Virus record (IMG/VR): IMGVR_UViG_3300037200_000030
Span: 1 to 42,870 of that record
Origin: a virus
Length of the DNA stretch: 42,870 nt
Direction: 5' to 3' (one strand)
Numbering within the stretch: position 1 is the stretch's first letter; every line of letters starts with the position of its first letter. The notes beneath the pieces were generated by a model. The model searched no databases. It saw only the letters and a list, made by a program, of their open reading frames with translations, and was not told the origin of the DNA. This document shows, in pieces, positions 38,713 to 42,870 of the stretch. A program made the translations under genes and the position numbers.

Positions 38713-38728
38713 CTCCAAAGGAGAATAA
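38483..38728 (+). CDS. Overprinted Pro-rich ORF with strong ribosome site (81 residues), uncertain
   Basis: ATG 38483 has AAGGAG six bases upstream and opens 82 codons in the same frame as the other overprinted ORFs, ending two bases before the GroES-like start. The product is Cys/Lys-rich at first (METITCLYKSKPTRC), then Pro-rich (VVDPSPQEPPAPPSQPGP), a composition seen in other short products of this phage (ends of 37177, 40555, 40694). Alternatively its start is at 38402 without a good site. Confidence 0.3.
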   Translation: METITCLYKSKPTRCTQPLTMSTPVVDPSPQEPPAPPSQPGPTDNPVLPGQEPTTTSTFQRTYLTLPGSGYCLPQTNSKGE

Positions 38729-38729
38729 C

Positions 38730-39017
38730 ATGTATCCAGTTCCTATGCCCGGTCGCTTGCTAGTCGAAGAGTTTGCAGAGAAGACCGTAACCTCCACTGG
38801 TATCTTTCTCACCTCAGATCCCGATGCGTCGATCTATCAAGGACACGGTATCGTGAAACAAATCGGACAATACGCTGATGGCATGACAAATTCAGAGTTT
38901 TCAAAAGGGGATGAGATCTACTACAATAACAATTCAGGCAGCCTAGTGAAACTTGACGGTAAGGAGTACCTTGTCATCACAGAGTCTTCAGTACTTGTGA
39001 AGATGGTTAAGGGGTAG
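38730..39017 (+). CDS. GroES-like co-chaperonin
   Basis: A 95-residue protein with AAAGGAGAATAAC before ATG 38730; the longer frame from 38688 lies in the preceding gene. The GroES pattern is clear: VPMPGRLLVEEFAEKTVTST then GIFL, GHGIVKQIGQYADG, SKGDEIYYNNNSG and GKEYLVITESSVLVKM. The mobile-loop region (TSTGIFLTSDPDAS) includes the GI(F/V)L tripeptide that binds GroEL. Phage co-chaperonins (T4 gp31 type) redirect host GroEL to fold the capsid protein. The capsid gene here may need it. Confidence 0.75.
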   Translation: MYPVPMPGRLLVEEFAEKTVTSTGIFLTSDPDASIYQGHGIVKQIGQYADGMTNSEFSKGDEIYYNNNSGSLVKLDGKEYLVITESSVLVKMVKG

Positions 39018-39024
39018 ATCTCAA

Positions 39025-39237
39025 ATGCCGCGAGGTGTAGATCATGGTATGTCACAGTTAGACGAGTCCGAAGTGATTCAGATCTACAAGTCAAGATTGT
39101 CACTACGTAAGTTAGCCCAGAAGTTTAACATCTCCCATATAACTGTCTCGTGTATCAAGCATAAGAAAACATGGAAGTGGTTAACAGATGCGATTGATAA
39201 GGAGACGATAGATGCCCCAATTCACTTCCCTGGATAG
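39025..39237 (+). CDS. Small helix-turn-helix DNA-binding protein
   Basis: A 70-residue protein, with ATG 39049 as an alternative start. The core LDESEVIQIYKSRLSLRKLA followed by QKFNISHITVSCIK is a typical helix-turn-helix of the kind that recognises DNA in phage regulators and homing-type proteins, with the Trp-Lys-Trp tail (KTWKWL) often found in such HTH domains. It could be a transcription regulator, and a candidate for the palindromic operators, but nothing links them directly. It overlaps the zinc-finger gene by 26 bases. Confidence 0.65.
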   Translation: MPRGVDHGMSQLDESEVIQIYKSRLSLRKLAQKFNISHITVSCIKHKKTWKWLTDAIDKETIDAPIHFPG

Positions 39238-39913
39238 GCCTGCCTCGTATTATGAGGAGCTAGCCAACCGGCGCAACCCTAAACACGATCTACACTGTAT
39301 GTGTAACCAGTGCTGGATGACTCCGGTGTGTTGTATGGTCTGTAAGTATGAGTTTAGGCATGCTTACGGACTCACTCGACACAGAACACAGCGTCACAAC
39401 GGTAAAGTAACAAGCCCACGAGCAGCTATCAGAGCACGAGTGGCTCAAAGAGAACTGATACCGGATGGTCTAGGGTACTTAACGAAAGTCTTTGTGACAG
39501 ATGCAAAGACAAAAATTGATACAAAAGAACTTTCTAAGTTCTCCATACACTTACAAGACCAGCTCGTGCTATCAAAAGATACAAGAGGTAAGAGAATAAG
39601 GCATGCGCTACATGCAGGTACTCTTAGGGACTTTAAAGAGGGTCATAAAGAACCTCATCTGCTCCATGTTAAGGTTCCAGTACAGTATATGCTACCAGTA
39701 TATCAGATTTGGGAGATTTCAGGAGTAGCTCCTAACGATATCACACTAGCACTCATCGCTTACGGCCTAGAACACCTAGCTCAAGAGCTTCGGCAGTACC
39801 CTTCCTTCCCAGAAGTCCCCAAAAACCCTGGTAAGAAGCTCTCTGAACCCCTTCCACCTCAAAAAAAGGAGCCTAAAGTTGAGAAACCTCGCCCCAAAAC
39901 CGACTTCTTTTAG
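39212..39913 (+). CDS. C2H2 zinc-finger protein
   Basis: A 233-residue protein starting at ATG 39212 after AAGGAGACGATAG. Residues about 41-62 hold CMVCKYEFRHAYGLTRHRTQ then RH: C-x2-C-x3-F-x5-L-x2-H-x4-H, a textbook classical zinc finger, with further Cys just before (HCMCNQCW). A basic region follows, then a longer globular part (residues about 90-200) of unknown fold and a Pro/Lys-rich tail. Classical fingers are unusual in phages. A DNA- or RNA-binding regulator is likely; the target is unknown. Confidence 0.7.
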   Translation: MPQFTSLDRPASYYEELANRRNPKHDLHCMCNQCWMTPVCCMVCKYEFRHAYGLTRHRTQRHNGKVTSPRAAIRARVAQRELIPDGLGYLTKVFVTDAKTKIDTKELSKFSIHLQDQLVLSKDTRGKRIRHALHAGTLRDFKEGHKEPHLLHVKVPVQYMLPVYQIWEISGVAPNDITLALIAYGLEHLAQELRQYPSFPEVPKNPGKKLSEPLPPQKKEPKVEKPRPKTDFF

Positions 39914-40295
39914 AGAAAAGTACCCTCCTTTCGAGGATGTTCCCCTATTTTCTCCTCTACCTATGAACTCTAAAGTCTGGAGAATGCAGATTCGTCCCAA
40001 CACCCTCCTGGTGAGGCCCTACAGCCCAGCAGGCTTCACAGAAGGGGGTCTATGGGTTACACTTAATGATAAGTGGGCTAGGGTCTGGGCCTTCGTGTTA
40101 GCTTCTGCTCACTCAGCAGCTCCGAGGTTCAGCCCTGGTGACTTGATAGTGTTTGAGAGGTGGTGTGAGCTTCTTATAGACTATGATGAACCCGTGAACC
40201 CATCCTTCGCAGGCGAGAAACAACCGATCTGTATCCTCCATGAGAAAGCAGTGATAGCTCGTATAGAGAACAACATCCTCCCCGTTCCTATGTAG
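39879..40295 (+). CDS. Second GroES-like beta-barrel protein
   Basis: A 138-residue protein. TTG 39879 has AAGGAG seven bases upstream; ATG 39963 lacks a ribosome site, so TTG is preferred, giving a 35-base overlap with the zinc-finger gene. From about residue 36 it follows the GroES pattern (IRPNTLLVRPYSPAGFTEGG; RFSPGDLIVFERW; ICILHEKAVIARIE), with a long insert in the mobile-loop region. With the protein at 38730 it makes two distant GroES-like products. They could form one ring or serve different clients. Confidence 0.6.
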   Translation: MRNLAPKPTSFREKYPPFEDVPLFSPLPMNSKVWRMQIRPNTLLVRPYSPAGFTEGGLWVTLNDKWARVWAFVLASAHSAAPRFSPGDLIVFERWCELLIDYDEPVNPSFAGEKQPICILHEKAVIARIENNILPVPM

Positions 40296-40303
40296 GTAGC
40301 GAA

Positions 40304-40555
40304 ATGTGTAATGAGAACATGTGCCATATGAAGATAGCAGCTATCCTAACGGAGCTTGCCTCTTTGTCTGCTCTGGTCTCAGACTCCGTATTTCAAACAG
40401 CCGTAACCTCTGTCTTTGGTCATGAAGGGCCAAAGATTATGGGAGTCATAGCCATAGTGGGGATAGTTTCAGCGAAGGTCCTCCACTGGCTAGATGACCA
40501 GCCTCCAGATCCCCCTGAACCCCCTTCCTCACCTATGACTACGAAAGGCCTTTAG
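40304..40555 (+). CDS. Holin-like small membrane protein
   Basis: An 83-residue protein with two hydrophobic stretches (AAILTELASLSALVSDSVF and IMGVIAIVGIVSAKVLHWL) and a Pro/Asp/Glu-rich cytosolic tail (DDQPPDPPEPPSS). It lies just upstream of the amidase gene, as holins do. Three Met occur in the first nine residues (positions 1, 6 and 9), so alternative starts that make a holin and an antiholin are possible. Position and topology support the call; no family was recognised. Confidence 0.6.
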   Translation: MCNENMCHMKIAAILTELASLSALVSDSVFQTAVTSVFGHEGPKIMGVIAIVGIVSAKVLHWLDDQPPDPPEPPSSPMTTKGL

Positions 40556-40556
40556 C

Positions 40557-40694
40557 ATGAGCATACTGCAGAAGTTCCTACTATTTCTCAAACTCTTCGC
40601 GGTTCAGTCTCTGCCCTACACGGTTGTTATTGGTACGGTAGAAGTTACCATAGCACTTGTCCCTCCACCTGCTCCAGAACCCCCTGTCGTATAA
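40557..40694 (+). CDS. Small membrane protein with Pro-rich tail (45 residues)
   Basis: A 46-codon ORF starting one base after the previous stop (TAG C ATG). The N-terminus is hydrophobic (ILQKFLLFLKLFAVQSLP) and a second hydrophobic segment (YTVVIGTVEVTIALV) is followed by PPPAPEPP. The tail resembles that of the preceding holin-like protein, so the two may be partners or paralogues in the lysis module. Function unproven. Confidence 0.6.
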   Translation: MSILQKFLLFLKLFAVQSLPYTVVIGTVEVTIALVPPPAPEPPVV

Positions 40695-40708
40695 GAAAGG
40701 ATATCTTC

Positions 40709-40975
40709 ATGAAAAGCATAACCATCCAAGTTACCCAAGAAGACATCAACGCTGGTATACAGAAAAACACCTCAGGCTGTGCAATAGCTCTAGCTATGAA
40801 AAGGCAACTAGGACATTACGATCTATGTGTCTGTTCCTTGTCAATCCTGATTGAAGGTAAGAGATACAAAACCTCAAATGAAATGGCAACCTTCGTCCAT
40901 GACTTTGATAATGAAAAAGCATTGGTTTTCCCTGCGGAGTTCTTACTAGATCTTTCAGAGCCGATCAGTGTCTAG
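40709..40975 (+). CDS. Small conserved phage protein, unknown function
   Basis: An 88-residue protein with AAGGATATC before the ATG. The N-terminus SITIQVTQEDINAGIQKNTS leading to GCAIALAMKRQL matches a small family I have seen in other phages and plasmids (VTxEDIxxG...CPIALAL), of unknown function. It overlaps the amidase start by eight bases. Confidence 0.6.
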   Translation: MKSITIQVTQEDINAGIQKNTSGCAIALAMKRQLGHYDLCVCSLSILIEGKRYKTSNEMATFVHDFDNEKALVFPAEFLLDLSEPISV

Positions 40976-41528
40976 TCTTCCCGATATATTTGGGGCGGTA
41001 GCGCCCCTCCCTCTTTATCCTCCTCCAGGTAACAACTATGCCACACGACCTATCTCTACTATTACTGATTTTGTTATTCATCATAGTGCTGGCTCTCCTG
41101 ATCAAACCCCTTTGGAGATTGATGCGGAGCACAGGGCAAGAGGAATGGCCTTCATCGCATATAACTGGGTTATCACAAAGGATGGCACCATATACCAAGG
41201 TCGTCCGATCGGATGGGTTAGTGCAGCCCAGTATGGAAGAAATAGTCAAAGCGTTGCAGTCTGCCTTACAGGAAACTTCGCCTCAGGAGATCCTGGATAC
41301 ACTGGTGACCCAACTCCAGAACAAATCCAAAACCTCAATCGTCTTGCCCTTAGCGTGCATATACATCTTACCTCTATCGAAAGAACATATGGACATGGAG
41401 ACATTGCATCTTTATTCTATCCGAATAATCCTGACCCATACGCAACGGCCTGCCCGGGAGATAGGCTCAGCATCCAAATCCCAAATATAAGAAAATATGT
41501 AACGGAGAATCTACATGCAGGACTATGA
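40968..41528 (+). CDS. N-acetylmuramoyl-L-alanine amidase (endolysin)
   Basis: A 186-residue amidase of the Amidase_2/PGRP fold, starting at GTG 40968. Zinc and catalytic elements: TDFVIHHSAG (first zinc His), AYNWVITKDGTIYQGRP (Tyr and strand), YGHGDIASLF (second His) and ATACPGD (Cys ligand and loop). It cuts the amide bond between MurNAc and the peptide stem to release progeny. No cell-wall-binding domain or signal peptide is present, so export depends on a holin, probably at 40304. A 150-codon ORF overlaps it in another frame (41038). Confidence 0.85.
   Translation: MSSLPDIFGAVAPLPLYPPPGNNYATRPISTITDFVIHHSAGSPDQTPLEIDAEHRARGMAFIAYNWVITKDGTIYQGRPIGWVSAAQYGRNSQSVAVCLTGNFASGDPGYTGDPTPEQIQNLNRLALSVHIHLTSIERTYGHGDIASLFYPNNPDPYATACPGDRLSIQIPNIRKYVTENLHAGL
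41038..41490 (+). CDS. Overprinted membrane-anchored ORF inside the amidase gene, uncertain
   Basis: A 150-codon ORF in another frame of the amidase gene; AGGTAAC precedes its ATG (41038). It begins with a strong membrane anchor (LSLLLLILLFIIVLALLIKP), followed by charged residues and a helical segment (MEEIVKALQSALQETSPQEI; DTLVTQLQNKSK) like a periplasmic coiled coil. That layout resembles inner-membrane spanins (Rz), which often lie at or inside lysis genes. The amidase is certainly translated. Whether this ORF is too cannot be judged from one sequence. Confidence 0.3.
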   Translation: MPHDLSLLLLILLFIIVLALLIKPLWRLMRSTGQEEWPSSHITGLSQRMAPYTKVVRSDGLVQPSMEEIVKALQSALQETSPQEILDTLVTQLQNKSKTSIVLPLACIYILPLSKEHMDMETLHLYSIRIILTHTQRPAREIGSASKSQI

Positions 41529-41811
41529 ATTGTTTACTAATTATATTCTACTTGTCACTAAGTCAGAACTCCTAATTAGAAGGGAGATTCTCAGGCAGCT
41601 TGATCTCCAACAAGCCGGTAAGTTCCAGCATGTTGCCTTCGACGTAGGTTGCTCAAATGAGACGCGGTTAGCTATGCTTGTTGAAGAAATTGGAGAAGTC
41701 GCACGAGCTTTGCAAGACAATAATTGGAAGAACTTAAAAGAGGAAATAGTTCAAGTAGCAGCCATTGCTACATCTTGGGTAGCACGGCTAGAAGAAAACG
41801 GCGTAGAATGA
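41515..41811 (+). CDS. MazG-like nucleotide pyrophosphohydrolase
   Basis: A 98-residue all-alpha protein. LAMLVEEIGEVARALQDN holds the EExxE metal motif, and LKEEIVQVAAIATSWVARLE the second acidic motif, where the usual Asp is Gln, as in a sub-group of MazG-like proteins that I recall with EELVQVAA. Members hydrolyse dNTPs or (in some phages) act on ppGpp. It starts 14 bases inside the amidase gene and ends two bases before the terminase start. Confidence 0.65.
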   Translation: MQDYELFTNYILLVTKSELLIRREILRQLDLQQAGKFQHVAFDVGCSNETRLAMLVEEIGEVARALQDNNWKNLKEEIVQVAAIATSWVARLEENGVE

Positions 41812-41812
41812 G

Positions 41813-42870
41813 ATGGACTTATCTGCACTAGCTAACATATCCCAAGAGTGGGACATAGAGAACGAAGGGTACGAGTATCAAGAGCCTCCTGAGTCCAGGT
41901 GGCTTTTCTCGTTGTGTCACGATACATTAGAGATGAATGATGAGAACTATGAAGTAGGACTCAAACCTCTCACGCACAATGAGTTCTGTTCTGTACTTGA
42001 GGATGCAGTAGGGGACTGTAAGTTTAGAGGCAACAAGCAGACTCTCGTACATCTTGAGATGCCCCGCTTCACCTACAAAACCTCAATCACCTGTGAAGGC
42101 CTGGTTATAGGAGCTATCATCCGTAACCCGAACATAACAAGTTTGATTGTATGTGCAGACCATCGTAACGCAAAGAAGCGTATCATTGGGGCGAAGTATC
42201 ATCTCACGAAGAACGAAGCCTTTATTGATGCATATGGAGATGGATGGAAGCCGGACTTTCAAGAGGCCGCATGGTCATCAAACATGATCACCGTAGCGAA
42301 GCGGACGAAGGGGGCTCTCCGTGAGGCTACCGTCGAGACAACCTCGGTAGGCATCGACTCGACGGGAGCTCACTTCGATCTCATTATCTGCGATGACATC
42401 GTGAACGATAAGAACACGGTAACAGTGGAGCAACGTGATCAAGTCTTTGGGTTCATGAAGAAGCTTCTCATGCAGCTCAACCCTGGAGGTGCCTTGATTA
42501 TCATTGGTACGCGCTGGCATATTGACGATGCCTATGGGAGGATCATCAAAGAAGATGAGGGTCGAGAGAGGGATGGACTTGAGCCTCGGTTTAAGTACTT
42601 CATACGCTCGTGTTGGGATGGTCCTCAAGGACTCTTCTTTCCTGAGAAACTCGACTATGAGTTTTTAGAGAACCAGAAGTTCGATCAAGGTGCACGCGTC
42701 TTCGCGGCGAACTACGAGAACAAGCCGGTAGCAGATGAAGATCGTGTCTTTGATATGTCTACGATCAATATCATGCCCTTTGAGTTGTATAAGATAAATA
42801 ATTCAAACGTTATCCGTCTAAACACGGGAGAACAGTACCCAGTATCTGTAACTATGGCATGGGACCCTGC
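41813..42870 (+). CDS. Terminase large subunit (partial; 3' end outside window)
   Basis: The frame opens at ATG 41813 and is still open at the window end, giving 352 residues. The ATPase part has a Walker-A-like LVHLEMPRFTYKTSITCEG, Walker B LIICDDIVND and the coupling motif ALIIIGTRWHIDDAYG. At the very end VTMAWDP looks like the first nuclease Asp. Packaging ATPase-nucleases of this kind cut and pump DNA into the prohead through the portal. No small terminase subunit was recognised nearby; the HTH protein at 39025 or another small gene could serve. The gene order terminase to (fibre) to portal is expected to continue into the missing part. Confidence 0.85.
   Translation, partial: MDLSALANISQEWDIENEGYEYQEPPESRWLFSLCHDTLEMNDENYEVGLKPLTHNEFCSVLEDAVGDCKFRGNKQTLVHLEMPRFTYKTSITCEGLVIGAIIRNPNITSLIVCADHRNAKKRIIGAKYHLTKNEAFIDAYGDGWKPDFQEAAWSSNMITVAKRTKGALREATVETTSVGIDSTGAHFDLIICDDIVNDKNTVTVEQRDQVFGFMKKLLMQLNPGGALIIIGTRWHIDDAYGRIIKEDEGRERDGLEPRFKYFIRSCWDGPQGLFFPEKLDYEFLENQKFDQGARVFAANYENKPVADEDRVFDMSTINIMPFELYKINNSNVIRLNTGEQYPVSVTMAWDP

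Noticed and set aside
1-42870. tRNA genes, CRISPR array, integrase or attachment sites, phage RNA polymerase
   Set aside because: No cloverleaf with a T-arm, no regular spaced repeats, no recombinase motif and no single-subunit polymerase motif were found by reading; a dedicated tRNA scan could still find one.

Overview
The window is a piece of a tailed double-stranded DNA bacteriophage genome, about 43 kb with almost no non-coding space. The order of virion genes (large terminase, portal, scaffold, major capsid protein, short-tail adaptor, nozzle, glutamine-rich internal proteins), with no tail sheath and no long tape measure, points to a short-tailed (podovirus-like) particle. I see no integrase, no lysogeny module, no phage RNA polymerase, no tRNA and no CRISPR array, so a lytic life style is likely. 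The host cannot be named from the sequence. Both ends are cut inside genes: a glycine-rich fibre-like C-terminus at the left and the large terminase at the right.

Layout. (1) 1-19864, plus strand: virion module. It runs from portal through scaffold, a promoter/terminator junction, capsid genes, adaptor, fibre and nozzle to basic and Gln-rich small proteins and large internal (ejection) proteins. A PurD-like ATP-grasp ligase sits unexpectedly among the last of these. (2) 19848-34803, minus strand: replication, recombination and nucleotide metabolism. In order of transcription this is small early proteins, thioredoxin-like protein, PrimPol-helicase, SNF2-type helicase, a UDG-like/exonuclease/family A DNA polymerase fusion, PhoH, ribonucleotide reductase NrdA and NrdB, ThyX, dCMP deaminase, a GNAT-C39 peptidase fusion, Cas4-like nuclease, a RecA-like ATPase whose Walker A is at its C-terminus, DUF669-like SSB and VRR-NUC nuclease. 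(3) 34860-36439, plus strand: very small early genes behind sigma70-like promoters, two of which carry the same palindromic operator. (4) 36440-36851: the only large gene-free stretch, with a terminator, direct repeats, an inverted repeat and long G-runs. (5) 36852-42870, plus strand: small proteins, a secreted Pro/Ser/Thr-linker protein with several ORFs overprinted on it, two GroES-like proteins, a C2H2 zinc-finger protein, holin-like proteins, an amidase endolysin, a MazG-like protein and the large terminase.

How it works together. The minus-strand block makes dNTPs (NrdAB, ThyX, dCMP deaminase) and replicates and recombines DNA (PrimPol-helicase, PolA, SSB, RecA-like ATPase, nucleases). 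The plus-strand blocks build the particle, lyse the cell and package DNA. ATGA or TAATG stop-start overlaps are the rule, and they helped identify several genes shorter than 60 codons.

The points most worth a second look are the apparently circularly permuted RecA-like (Sak4-type) ATPase, the PurD-like ligase in the virion operon together with the GNAT-C39 peptidase fusion, the stacked overlapping ORFs at 37.4-38.7 kb and inside the endolysin gene, and the paired palindromic operator-promoters. All family calls are by eye; no database search was run.
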